A stretch of 64,000 bases of DNA from Providencia rettgeri (GCF_013255915.1 NZ_CP053896.1:2046001-2110000), one strand, 5' to 3'; shown: positions 1 to 7,896, counted from the first letter of the stretch. Numbers and translations are program-made. Notes: a model not told the origin generated them from the letters alone.

Positions 1-304
1 GACACGCTAAAAGCTATAGAGGATTGCAGTGAATGTGTTGCACTAGTGATAGGCTATCGCGTTGTTGGCTGCACTTTTTATGTGCCTTGAACAGTCACAT
101 TTGCCGCTACAGACACGATAAAGAGAATAAAACGTCGTCCTCTTATTAAGAGGGTATACTGAATTTTTTGAGATAACGCGTTTTACTTATAATTTTGTAT
201 GAATTATGAAGGTATCTTATAACAGTGAAGAGTTGCTTAGTTCTCACAGTCTATTTTGCTAGAATCCATGCGATATTAGCTGAATAATAAAATACAGGGA
301 ACAA
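1..304. other. Gene-free region upstream of lysP
   Basis: No convincing ORF is present. Apart from the ERIC-like remnant, there is a short perfect palindrome CCTCTTATTAAGAGG at 139-153, followed at once by a TATACT hexamer that could be a -10 element. The lysP ribosome binding site AGGGA lies at 296-300. Lysine-responsive ArgP control is known for lysP in E. coli, but I cannot recognise an ArgP site here. Confidence 0.4.
51..122. repeat. Degenerate ERIC-like remnant
   Basis: Bases 53-75 resemble the left arm of the intact ERIC-like element at 19565-19692 (about 19 of 21 positions around CGCGTTGTTGGC). Bases 96-121 hold the shared GTCACAT and a stretch like its right arm (TTGCCGC..ACAGAC). 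The central palindrome is missing, so this looks like a copy with an internal deletion. Bases 1-50 also include GAGGATT, as at the right end of the intact copy, so a second remnant may enter from outside the window. The match was made by eye. Confidence 0.35.
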
Positions 305-1795
305 ATGTCAGAACAACATACCAATACTATCTCGCAGGGCGGCCCACAAAGACTACGCCGTGAGTTAAAGGCGCGCCATCTTGCGATGATTGCTATCGGT
401 GGATCTATCGGTACCGGTTTATTCGTTGCATCCGGTGCAACGGTTGCACAAGCAGGCCCCGGTGGAGCACTCCTTTCTTATGCTATCATTGGCTTAATGG
501 TCTATTTTTTAATGACCAGTTTAGGTGAATTAGCCGCTTATATGCCTGTCTCAGGCTCATTTGCAACCTATGGTGCAAAATATGTCGATGAAGGTTTTGG
601 TTTCGCACTAGGGTGGAACTACTGGTACAACTGGGCTGTAACAATTGCAGTTGACTTAGTTGCTGCTCAATTGGTGATGACCTATTGGTTCCCAGATACC
701 CCAGGTTGGATTTGGAGCGCTATTTTCCTTGCGATTATTTTCTTACTGAATTTCATCTCTGTGAAAGGGTTTGGTGAGGCGGAATACTGGTTCTCATTAA
801 TAAAAGTCACCACAGTCGTTATTTTTATTGTTGTTGGCGTATTAATGATTTTTGGCATCATGAGCGGTGCGGAAAATGCCGGGTGGCATAACTGGGAAAT
901 TGGTGATGCACCTTTTGCGGGTGGTTTTTCAGCAATGATTGGCGTGGCAATGATAGTTGGGTTCTCATTCCAAGGAACTGAATTAATCGGTATTGCTGCG
1001 GGGGAATCGAAAGATCCTGCCAAAAATATTCCCAAAGCAGTACGCAAAGTATTTTGGCGGATATTGTTATTCTATATCTTTGCAATCTTAATTATTAGTT
1101 TGATCATTCCTTATACTGATCCAAGCTTACTGCGTAATGATGTAAAAGATATTAGTGTGAGTCCATTCACTTTAGTATTTGAAAATGCAGGTTTATTATC
1201 TGCTGCTGCGGTGATGAATGCGGTTATCTTAACGGCAGTATTATCGGCAGGTAACTCGGGTATGTACGCATCAACGCGTATGTTGTATACCTTAGCGCGT
1301 GAAGGTAAAGCACCACGTATTTTCGCTCGTTTATCTAAAGGTGGCGTACCTCGTTATGCGTTGTTAGCAACGACGGTTATTGCGGGCTTATGTTTCTTGA
1401 GTTCCATGTTTGGAAACCAGACGGTGTACTTGTGGCTATTAAATACATCGGGGATGACAGGGTTTATTGCTTGGTTAGGTATTGCAATTAGCCATTATCG
1501 TTTCCGTAGAGGCTATATTGCACAAGGGAAAGATCTTAATGACTTACCTTATCGTTCAGGTTTCTTCCCAATTGGTCCTATTTTTGCCTTTATTTTGTGT
1601 TTAACAATTACATTAGGCCAAAACTACCAAGCCTTTTTAGAAGATAAAATTGATTGGGTAGGGGTTACGGCAACTTATATTGGAATTCCGCTGTTTTTAG
1701 CAATTTGGTTTGGTTATAAGATAGTGAAGAAAACAACGTTTATTCGCTATAAAGATATGAGCTTTCCAAGTTACCGAGAAAATTTAGATAAATAA
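305..1795 (+). CDS. lysP: Lysine-specific permease LysP
   Basis: This is an inner-membrane amino acid/proton symporter of the APC superfamily, importing L-lysine. The 496-residue protein is close to the E. coli LysP length (489). The N-terminal motif GGSIGTGLF (about residues 32-40) is the unwound TM1 substrate-binding segment typical of amino acid permeases, and about twelve hydrophobic helices follow. The YVDEGFGFALGWNYWYNW region and the long GEAEYW segment match LysP rather than generic aromatic or GABA permeases. The start is supported by AGGGA six bases upstream. The gene is monocistronic, closed by a strong terminator at 1816-1852. In E. coli LysP also acts as a co-sensor for CadC; no cad genes are visible here. 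Identification is by recalled similarity and is strong at family level. Confidence 0.9.
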   Translation: MSEQHTNTISQGGPQRLRRELKARHLAMIAIGGSIGTGLFVASGATVAQAGPGGALLSYAIIGLMVYFLMTSLGELAAYMPVSGSFATYGAKYVDEGFGFALGWNYWYNWAVTIAVDLVAAQLVMTYWFPDTPGWIWSAIFLAIIFLLNFISVKGFGEAEYWFSLIKVTTVVIFIVVGVLMIFGIMSGAENAGWHNWEIGDAPFAGGFSAMIGVAMIVGFSFQGTELIGIAAGESKDPAKNIPKAVRKVFWRILLFYIFAILIISLIIPYTDPSLLRNDVKDISVSPFTLVFENAGLLSAAAVMNAVILTAVLSAGNSGMYASTRMLYTLAREGKAPRIFARLSKGGVPRYALLATTVIAGLCFLSSMFGNQTVYLWLLNTSGMTGFIAWLGIAISHYRFRRGYIAQGKDLNDLPYRSGFFPIGPIFAFILCLTITLGQNYQAFLEDKIDWVGVTATYIGIPLFLAIWFGYKIVKKTTFIRYKDMSFPSYRENLDK

Positions 1796-1815
1796 TATTC
1801 TTAGAATATCTATCA

Positions 1816-1852
1816 TAAAAAACAGCACTCTTTATAGGGTGCTGTTTTTTTA
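1816..1852 (+). terminator. Rho-independent terminator after lysP
   Basis: CAGCACTC (1823-1830) pairs with GGGTGCTG with a six-base loop, one G-T wobble, and flanking A and T runs. The A run on the upstream side would also let it work on the other strand. Confidence 0.85.
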
Positions 1853-1965
1853 TATATAGCGCAACAAACCTGCATTTTGGCGGTAAAATAGGCTGAATGT
1901 TTGGCTTTACGATAATGGTCACAGAATTCCATTGATGAAAGTCATGATTAAACTAATAATCGTAT

Positions 1966-1980
1966 TGATAAGTATTCTTA
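1966..1980. promoter_or_regulatory. Putative Fur box upstream of the iron uptake operon
   Basis: TGATAAGTATTCTTA matches the 7-1-7 Fur consensus TGATAATnATTATCA at 12 of 14 specified positions. It sits about 40-65 bases before the first gene of a binding-protein-dependent iron transporter, where repression by Fe-Fur would be expected. The match was made by eye. Confidence 0.45.
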
Positions 1981-2045
1981 TTTGCTTTATTGTTACCGCA
2001 TAAAAAAAAGGTAAGTCAATGAGGTTAATAGTGGAGCTTAATACT

Positions 2046-3182
2046 ATGTCGTCGGTAGCCAAGAAGTCTGTAGCTAGGTCGGTAGTAAAAGGAATAGGTT
2101 TAGCGTTATTAGCAAGTGCCAGTATGAGCGCTTGGGCTGCAACAGTGACTGATATTGCAGGCCGTACTGTTGAGGTTCCTGATAATGTTAATCGCATTTT
2201 ATTAGGTGAAGGGCGCCTGTTTAGTGCAATAGCTCTGCTGGAAGGTGATAAACCTATTGACCGAATTGTCGGTTGGCAAGGTGACCTTCGAAAACTAGAC
2301 CCTCAAACCTACGCTGTTTATAAAGCTAAATTCCCTGAAATTGACAATATTCCACTGATTGGTAATACCAGCGCAGATAGCGTCAGTTCAGAAAAAGTAT
2401 TAACCCTAAACCCTGATATTGCGATTTTTGGTTTGTCAGGCCATGGGCCGGGTAAAAACAGTGAATTAGTTAACCAGCTTGAGAAAGCCGGCGTGCCTGT
2501 TGTATTTGTGGATTTCCGTGATAAACCACTGGAAAACACATTACCAAGTATGCGTTTACTTGGTAAAGCGTTAAACCGCGAACAGGCAGCAAATAAATAT
2601 GTCGATTTTTATGAAAGAAACCAAAAATTAGTCACTGATATTACTTCTAAAATACCAGAAGATAAAAAACCAAGTGTTTTTATTGAATTACGTGCTGGTG
2701 CTTTTGAAGATTGCTGTGGTACCGCTGGCGATGGAAATATGGGGAACTTTATTGATTTAGCTGGTGGTAAAAATATTGCTAAAGGCGTTTTGCCGGGCGC
2801 GCTTGGTACGATGAACTTAGAGAAAATCATTGCTGCGGACCCAAATATTTACATTGCATCTGGAGCAAAAGCACCGGGAAGTAAAGATGCAGGCGTTCAA
2901 TTAGGGGCGCAAAGTTCATTAGCTGATGCGAAAGAAAGCCTGAAAAAAATAACTGAACGTAAAGGAATTAGCTCGCTATCAGCTATAAAAGATAAGCAAG
3001 ATTATGCTATCTGGCACAATTACTATAACTCTCCATACAATATGATTGCGACACAAGTTTTCGCCAAATGGTTTTACCCAGAACGATTTACCGATCTTGA
3101 ACCGCAAAAAACACTGGATGAATTACATAGAGAGTTTCTCGCTATCGAACCAACAGGTGTATATTGGGTCAGCGAAAAGTAA
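2046..3182 (+). CDS. ABC transporter periplasmic iron-complex binding protein
   Basis: This is the substrate-binding component of an iron(III)-siderophore or haem type importer (class III, Peripla_BP_2/FepB-like fold). From the ATG at 2046 the protein starts with a textbook Sec signal peptide: basic residues, a hydrophobic core ending SAWA, and mature ATVTDIAGRTVEVPDN, the usual first strand of this family. An in-frame ATG at 2019 would add nine residues including Glu ahead of the signal peptide. Both starts have weak Shine-Dalgarno sequences, and I prefer 2046. The middle holds GAFEDCCGTAGDGN, a Cys-Cys pair that is unusual for these proteins. It is followed at once by permease and ATPase genes and then a TonB receptor, and a Fur-like site lies upstream. 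The ligand cannot be told from sequence. Confidence 0.8.
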   Translation: MSSVAKKSVARSVVKGIGLALLASASMSAWAATVTDIAGRTVEVPDNVNRILLGEGRLFSAIALLEGDKPIDRIVGWQGDLRKLDPQTYAVYKAKFPEIDNIPLIGNTSADSVSSEKVLTLNPDIAIFGLSGHGPGKNSELVNQLEKAGVPVVFVDFRDKPLENTLPSMRLLGKALNREQAANKYVDFYERNQKLVTDITSKIPEDKKPSVFIELRAGAFEDCCGTAGDGNMGNFIDLAGGKNIAKGVLPGALGTMNLEKIIAADPNIYIASGAKAPGSKDAGVQLGAQSSLADAKESLKKITERKGISSLSAIKDKQDYAIWHNYYNSPYNMIATQVFAKWFYPERFTDLEPQKTLDELHREFLAIEPTGVYWVSEK

Positions 3183-3201
3183 TGAAAATGGGTAAGAATT
3201 G

Positions 3202-4296
3202 ATGAGTATTACGAGCGAGCCAATAGTTGCGGCTGAAAAAGCAGCGATTCAGGCTGACAACAATGTAAAACAACATTATCAAAATATGTTGCGTCGTCGA
3301 TTGACATGGATAGCTGTTATCGTCGCTGCGATTTTATTATCACTGGTTATTGATTTCACCTTAGGTCCTTCAGGGTTATCCCTTGAACGCTTATGGCAAA
3401 CCTTAATGACCCCAGAAGCAGTTGATGCAGGAACTCGAGTCATTGTTTGGGATATCCGTCTGCCATATGCATTGATGGCCGTGGTGATTGGTATGTCATT
3501 AGGACTTGCTGGTGCTGAGATGCAAACGATCCTTAATAACCCGTTAGCGAGCCCATTTACACTAGGGGTATCTAATGCGGCGGCTTTTGGTGCCGCATTG
3601 GCGATTGTTTCAGGGATTGCAATTCCAGGCGTGCCTGACCAATGGGTAATATCAGCCAATGCCTTTATTTTTGCATTATTAGCAGCCTTGATGTTAGACG
3701 CGGTAACTCGCTGGACGCGTGTAGCAACCTCAGGTGTCGTATTGTTCGGTATTGCACTTGTGTTTACCTTTAATGCATTGGTTTCTATGATGCAATTCAT
3801 CGCAACAGAAGATACCTTGCAGGGTTTAGTCTTTTGGACGATGGGCAGTTTATCAAAAGCAACATGGGTAAAACTTGGTGTGATGGCATTGGTTTTCGCG
3901 CTTGTTTTCCCGGTTGCCATGATGAGTTCATGGAAATTAACGGCTTTAAGGTTGGGTGAAGATAGGGCGATCAGTTTCGGTATTGATGTGCGCCGTTTAA
4001 GGCTAACAACATTATTACGTATTAGTATTTTATCGGCTTTAGCGGTGGCGTTTGTGGGGCCTATCGCCTTTATTGGTTTAGTCGCACCGCATATTGCAAG
4101 GTTGATTTTTGGTGAAGATCACCGTTTTTATCTGCCAGCAAGTGCATTAATTGGGGCGTTAATCTTATCAATGGCCTCAATAGCGTCGAAGAATATTATT
4201 CCGGGTGTGATTATTCCTGTTGGGATTGTGACATCGTTAGTGGGTGTGCCGTTCTTCTTAAGCATTATTTTACGTCATAGAGGGAACGTATCATGA
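3202..4296 (+). CDS. FecCD-family ABC transporter permease (iron complex)
   Basis: This is an inner-membrane permease subunit of the BtuC/FecCD family, which moves ferric siderophore, haem or cobalamin across the cytoplasmic membrane. The 364-residue protein has a long charged N-terminus, then about ten hydrophobic helices. Family hallmarks are WDIRLPYALMAVVIGMSLGLAGAEMQ near the first helices and GPIAFIGLVAPHIARLIFGEDHR, the coupling-helix region that contacts the ATPase. An in-frame TTG lies just ahead at 3199, but the ATG at 3202 is the likelier start. It lies 19 bases after the binding protein gene and overlaps the ATPase gene by four bases (ATGA), so translation is coupled. Only one permease gene is present, so the transporter is probably a homodimer. 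Confidence 0.85.
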   Translation: MSITSEPIVAAEKAAIQADNNVKQHYQNMLRRRLTWIAVIVAAILLSLVIDFTLGPSGLSLERLWQTLMTPEAVDAGTRVIVWDIRLPYALMAVVIGMSLGLAGAEMQTILNNPLASPFTLGVSNAAAFGAALAIVSGIAIPGVPDQWVISANAFIFALLAALMLDAVTRWTRVATSGVVLFGIALVFTFNALVSMMQFIATEDTLQGLVFWTMGSLSKATWVKLGVMALVFALVFPVAMMSSWKLTALRLGEDRAISFGIDVRRLRLTTLLRISILSALAVAFVGPIAFIGLVAPHIARLIFGEDHRFYLPASALIGALILSMASIASKNIIPGVIIPVGIVTSLVGVPFFLSIILRHRGNVS

Positions 4297-5078
4297 GTGG
4301 CCTGATTATTAACCAATTTAATGCAGGTTACCCAAAGCGCCCCGTAATTGAGAACCTATCGACGGATATCTTACCTCGCGGCAAGATAACAGTATTACTT
4401 GGGCCCAATGGTAGTGGCAAATCCACATTGTTGCGTTCCTTGGCGGGGCTAAATAAAGCCACAGGGCAGCTGCTACTGGATGGCCAGGACTTAACTCAAC
4501 AGAGTTTTGCCCAGCGAGCACAAAATGTGGTGTATTTACCGCAAACGTTACCTGCTGGTGTACATCTGTATGTTTTAGAGTCAGTGATTGTTGCTCAACG
4601 TGCTTCAGGCGGTTTGAGCAATGAGAATAGTAAAGACGAAGTGATGGGGTTATTACGTCAATTGGGTATTGAACATTTGGCGTTAAGTTATTTAGACCAA
4701 CTTTCAGGTGGTCAAAAACAATTAGTGGGTTTGGCACAATCTTTAATTCGTCAACCCAACTTATTGTTATTAGATGAACCTTTAAGTGCACTGGATTTAA
4801 ATTACCAATATCATGTGATGGATTTAGTCGCGAAAGAAACGAAGCGTCGAAATATAATCACGGTTGTGGTGGTTCATGATATTAATATTGCACTCAAACA
4901 CGCAGAACATGTATTAATGCTGAAGCAAGGTAATTTAATTGCACAAGGTGAACCTGCTGAGGTAATTACCCCTGAAAGCCTTGCTGAGGTCTATGGTGTA
5001 CGCGGTCGTATCGAACGTTGTTCGCAAGGTGTTCCGCAAGTCCTAATAGATGGGCTGGTTGATAAATTAGCAAGTTAA
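4293..5078 (+). CDS. Iron-complex ABC transporter ATP-binding protein
   Basis: This is the cytoplasmic ATPase of the importer encoded by the two preceding genes. It shows every ABC motif: Walker A GPNGSGKST (residues 37-45), a Q-loop YLPQ, signature LSGGQKQ, Walker B LLLLDEP followed by LSALD, and the switch His in VVVVHD. The 261-residue length is normal for the FecE/FepC/HmuV group. The start overlaps the stop of the permease gene (ATGA), a common sign of coupled translation. A stable hairpin without a T run follows at 5093-5122, before the TonB receptor gene. Confidence 0.88.
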   Translation: MSGLIINQFNAGYPKRPVIENLSTDILPRGKITVLLGPNGSGKSTLLRSLAGLNKATGQLLLDGQDLTQQSFAQRAQNVVYLPQTLPAGVHLYVLESVIVAQRASGGLSNENSKDEVMGLLRQLGIEHLALSYLDQLSGGQKQLVGLAQSLIRQPNLLLLDEPLSALDLNYQYHVMDLVAKETKRRNIITVVVVHDINIALKHAEHVLMLKQGNLIAQGEPAEVITPESLAEVYGVRGRIERCSQGVPQVLIDGLVDKLAS

Positions 5079-5092
5079 TATCGTAATGGAAT

Positions 5093-5122
5093 AATGTGCT
5101 TGCAGCACTCGGCAAGCACATT
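5093..5122 (+). terminator. Stable hairpin after the iron ABC genes
   Basis: AATGTGCTTGC (5093-5103) and GCAAGCACATT (5112-5122) form a perfect 11-bp stem with an eight-base loop. No T run follows, so it may stabilise the upstream mRNA 3' end or be a partial terminator rather than a strong intrinsic one. Confidence 0.5.
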
Positions 5123-5181
5123 AAATAAAATGAGAGGATGTAATATTAAAAAAAACAAATTAAATATTAATTAATAGTAAT

Positions 5182-5253
5182 TACCCACAGGAAATTTAAT
5201 TGAATTATATAATGGTTTTTTACCATGGATTTCCTATGGGTATTTAAATACCC
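5182..5253 (+). promoter_or_regulatory. Overlapping inverted repeats in the TonB receptor leader
   Basis: TACCCACAGGAAAT (5182-5195) pairs with ATTTCCTATGGGTA (5229-5242) at 13 of 14 positions, and a nested TGGTTTTTTACCA lies in the loop. The second arm is also part of a perfect 16-bp palindrome, GGGTATTTAAATACCC (5238-5253), so the two hairpins exclude each other. This geometry fits an RNA switch, or a pair of DNA operators. No known riboswitch class was recognised. Confidence 0.5.
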
Positions 5254-5342
5254 CAATAATAAAAAATATTTTTTGATTCAATGAAATCAATGTGAGCAAA
5301 TCAATTCATATATAAAACAAAATATCTCTTGGAGAGTTGGGA

Positions 5343-7325
5343 ATGGTTGTTTTTAATAAAAGAAAAGTGGCAATTAGCATTATTGCGGCTATTGCTGCGG
5401 CACCTGCATTTGCTGATGACAGTAAAGATAAAATCTATGTAACAACAGCATCAGGTTATCAACAGAAAATTGAAGATGCACCTGCGTCTATTTCTGTAGT
5501 AACTCGCGAACAACTCGAAACTAAAGCTTATCGTGATGTGACTGACGCATTAAAAGATGTACCGGGTGTTTTAGTCACTGGAGGCGGCAGTAGCTCAGAC
5601 ATCAGCATCCGTGGTATGGATGCTAAATACACCATGATTTTAATCGACGGTAAACGCGTTGATACACGCAGCACTCGCCCAAATAGTGATGGTTCTGGTA
5701 TTGAACAAGGTTGGTTACCACCATTACCCGCCATTGAGCGTATTGAAGTAGTACGTGGCCCAATGTCATCGCTGTACGGTTCAGATGCGATGGGAGGGGT
5801 TATCAATATTATCACTCGTCGTGTGCAACAAGAGTGGACGACCAGTTTACGTGCAGACGCAACAATTACGGAACGTAAAAATTCAGGTAATACAGGGCAA
5901 GGCAGCTTTTACACCTCAGGTCCATTAATTGATGGTCTACTGGGTGTGAAACTACAAGGACAATATTCACATCGTGGTGAAGATAAAATCATTAATGGTT
6001 TTAACCGTCAAATCATGGCGAGTGGTGGAGCAACGGTATCGTTGACTCCAGATGACAAAAATACCTTCGACGCAGAATTTAAACGTGATAACCAACATCG
6101 TGATGACCGTGAGGGTTATACCAGCAAAAGAGGCGACGGTAGCGGTTTTAGCAAATATGAGTTGACTCATATGGCATTAACCCATACGGGTATTTATGAT
6201 ATTGCATCAACAGATACCTATATTCAATACGATGAGACAAAAAACCCAGGCCGTAAAATGACGGCAGAAGACCTTGTTTTCCGTAATCAAAGTGTCTTTT
6301 TATTGGGGGATCATAGTTTAAGCCTTGGTGGTCAATATCGTAAAGAGAAGTTGAAAGACGAAGGTAATAAATTTAAACAGTATAATCAGCTTGAACGATA
6401 TAGCTGGGCGTTATTTGCAGAAGATGAATGGTTAATGACCAATGATTTTGCGTTAACCGGTGGTATTCGTATGGATAAAGACGAAAACTACGGTTCACAC
6501 TGGACTCCACGTTTATATGGTGTGTGGCATGCTGATGAACAGTGGACAATTAAAGGTGGGGTAACTACAGGTTATAAAGCACCAAGCTTGCGTGAATCGT
6601 CCGCAAACTGGGGACAAGCAACAGGCGGTAGTGCAGGAAATGCCGTTATTTATGGTAATCCTGATTTAAAACCAGAGAAAAGTATTACTGAAGAAATTGG
6701 TGTTATTTGGAACAATCAGGATAATATTACTGCTGGGATAACTATCTATAACACTGACTTTAAAGATAAAATTACTGAAGTTAGGCGTTGTGAAGAAAAT
6801 AGTAGCACAGTAAGAGCATGTACAGTAGCTCAAGATGGTGAAGGTGACAAGCCTAACAAACCGTATCGTTTCATCAGCGATAAAGCGAACGTTGATAAAG
6901 CAAGAATGCGAGGTGTTGAACTAACGTTCAACTGGCGTATTGTGGATGACTTAAGCTTTGCAGCTAACTACACCTATACTGATACTGAACAAAAAAGTGG
7001 TGTAAATAAAGGTAAGCCATTAAATAAACAGCCTAAACATATGGCTAACTCCACTCTGACATGGCAAACTACTGAAGATTTAGAAACATGGACGCGTATG
7101 AATTTCCGTGGTAAAACCTCTGAATACCAAGGTCGTGGACAAAAAATGTCAAGTGGTACAGCATCTTATGCTTTATTTGATTTAGGTGCGAGTTATCAGC
7201 TTAACAAAAACGCGAACATTGTTGGTGGTGTCTATAACGTCTTAGATCGCCGAATCGATAATGCGACTTACGGTGCCGAATTAGAAGGCCGTCGCTACAA
7301 TATCGGTATCAACTACAACTTCTAA
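5343..7325 (+). CDS. TonB-dependent outer-membrane siderophore receptor (CirA/IrgA-like)
   Basis: This is an outer-membrane ligand-gated channel that imports an iron complex, driven by TonB-ExbBD. From the ATG at 5343 it has a signal peptide ending APAFA, and a strong GGAGAG lies six bases upstream. Next come a TonB-box-like stretch (KIYVTTASG), the plug domain (IEDAPASISVVTREQLE, DVTDALKDVPGV, IDGKRVDTR, IERIEVVRGPMSSLYGSDAMGGVINIITR) and a 22-strand barrel with the C-terminal pattern RRYNIGINYNF ending in Phe. The 660-residue length fits the catecholate receptor group FepA/CirA/IrgA. It lies just downstream of iron ABC genes and upstream of a terminator, which supports a shared substrate. 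The ligand is not determined. An upstream in-frame TTG (5337) overlaps the ribosome binding site and was rejected. Confidence 0.88.
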   Translation: MVVFNKRKVAISIIAAIAAAPAFADDSKDKIYVTTASGYQQKIEDAPASISVVTREQLETKAYRDVTDALKDVPGVLVTGGGSSSDISIRGMDAKYTMILIDGKRVDTRSTRPNSDGSGIEQGWLPPLPAIERIEVVRGPMSSLYGSDAMGGVINIITRRVQQEWTTSLRADATITERKNSGNTGQGSFYTSGPLIDGLLGVKLQGQYSHRGEDKIINGFNRQIMASGGATVSLTPDDKNTFDAEFKRDNQHRDDREGYTSKRGDGSGFSKYELTHMALTHTGIYDIASTDTYIQYDETKNPGRKMTAEDLVFRNQSVFLLGDHSLSLGGQYRKEKLKDEGNKFKQYNQLERYSWALFAEDEWLMTNDFALTGGIRMDKDENYGSHWTPRLYGVWHADEQWTIKGGVTTGYKAPSLRESSANWGQATGGSAGNAVIYGNPDLKPEKSITEEIGVIWNNQDNITAGITIYNTDFKDKITEVRRCEENSSTVRACTVAQDGEGDKPNKPYRFISDKANVDKARMRGVELTFNWRIVDDLSFAANYTYTDTEQKSGVNKGKPLNKQPKHMANSTLTWQTTEDLETWTRMNFRGKTSEYQGRGQKMSSGTASYALFDLGASYQLNKNANIVGGVYNVLDRRIDNATYGAELEGRRYNIGINYNF

Positions 7326-7350
7326 TCGAATAATTAATCTCGATTAATCC

Positions 7351-7381
7351 AAACCCTTTGGCTTCCCCAAAGGGTTTTTTG
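7351..7381 (+). terminator. Rho-independent terminator after the TonB receptor
   Basis: AACCCTTT pairs with AAAGGGTT around a GGCTTCCCC loop, followed by TTTTTT. Confidence 0.85.
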
Positions 7382-7510
7382 CTGATTAAAATCTGATAAA
7401 AACGCTCAGAAAAAAAGATATAAGCAGATAGGGCAAAAAGTCAGAAATAATCAAAATTTCTCATGGAAAATAGGGTGATTTGTTAACAATTTAACTTGCT
7501 ATTTGTGGTT

Positions 7511-7546
7511 ATGGCGTGCAAAATGCGCGAACTAAAAAATAACTGA
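7511..7546 (+). CDS. Possible 11-residue leader peptide before a terminator
   Basis: ATGGCGTGCAAAATG.. encodes MACKMRELKNN and stops at a TGA (7544-7546) whose last bases are the first bases of the terminator stem at 7545. A stop codon that overlaps an attenuator stem is typical of peptide-controlled attenuation. However, the Shine-Dalgarno sequence is poor (only GTGG), and a coding unit this short could be chance. Confidence 0.2.
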   Translation: MACKMRELKNN

Positions 7547-7578
7547 TGCTTAATCAAATGAAGCATCGGTTTTTTTGT
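7545..7578 (+). terminator. Terminator or attenuator upstream of plaP
   Basis: GATGCTT (7545-7551) pairs with AAGCATC (7561-7567), with a nine-base loop followed by GG and seven T. It lies about 300 bases inside the plaP upstream region and well after the receptor terminator, so it would end a short independent transcript or act as an attenuator of plaP. Confidence 0.6.
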
Positions 7579-7683
7579 TTTTAGGAACGTTCATTCTAGC
7601 GGGGCCGGACATAGAGCCGGAGAGATAATTTTAATATTTACGTGTAGCAAACATTTTACGCTACCGATTTGAGGAATGCTTTT

Positions 7684-7896
7684 ATGGCTTACTTTTTCGC
7701 ATTCGCAGCAGGGCCAGGCGCTGGCGGCTGCCGTATCGATGACTACGGGGCTCTCGGTGGCTTCGCTCACACGCCTTTCTCCCTCTCTTCGTTTTTCTCT
7801 GCCTATAGGCAGATGCAAAGTCTTCCCAGTAACTGTCGATTAAGCCGAAGTAGTATGCAATCGAAAGTTATGGGAGGGCTTAGACGTGCAAAATAA
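7684..7896 (+). CDS. Upstream ORF in the plaP leader (70 codons)
   Basis: The ORF opens with ATG after an excellent Shine-Dalgarno GAGGA eight bases upstream. It encodes MAYFFAFAAGPGAGGCRIDD, continues through Ser-, Phe- and Arg-rich sequence, and ends LRRAK. Its stop codon (7894-7896) lies inside plaP, overlapping the plaP start by 11 bases. The coding DNA is visibly GC-richer than its neighbours and contains a strong hairpin (GCAGC..GCCAG..CTGGC..GCTGC, 7705-7731) and a perfect palindrome CTGCCTATAGGCAG (7799-7812). I recognise no homologue. The likely role is cis regulation: a ribosome finishing this ORF would unwind the hairpin hiding the plaP ribosome binding site. Translation of the ORF is inferred from the start context and overlap only. 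Confidence 0.45.
   Translation: MAYFFAFAAGPGAGGCRIDDYGALGGFAHTPFSLSSFFSAYRQMQSLPSNCRLSRSSMQSKVMGGLRRAK
7819..7880 (+). promoter_or_regulatory. Long hairpin sequestering the plaP ribosome binding site
   Basis: The arm 7819-7841 pairs with 7859-7880: an outer 15-bp helix including TCTTCCCA against TGGGAGGG (two G-T pairs, one bulge), then an inner TCGATT/AATCGA helix, closing a 17-base loop. The GGGAGGG at 7872-7878 is the plaP Shine-Dalgarno, so plaP translation should be blocked unless the helix is opened. Confidence 0.6.

Noticed and set aside
3279-3920. 213-codon frame antisense to the iron permease gene
   Set aside because: It is a shadow of a well-supported membrane protein gene; its composition follows the complementary codons and it has no family match.
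7591-7818. 75-codon minus-strand frame opposite the plaP leader
   Set aside because: It is antisense to the better-supported leader ORF, and no ribosome binding site or promoter pointed that way was noted.
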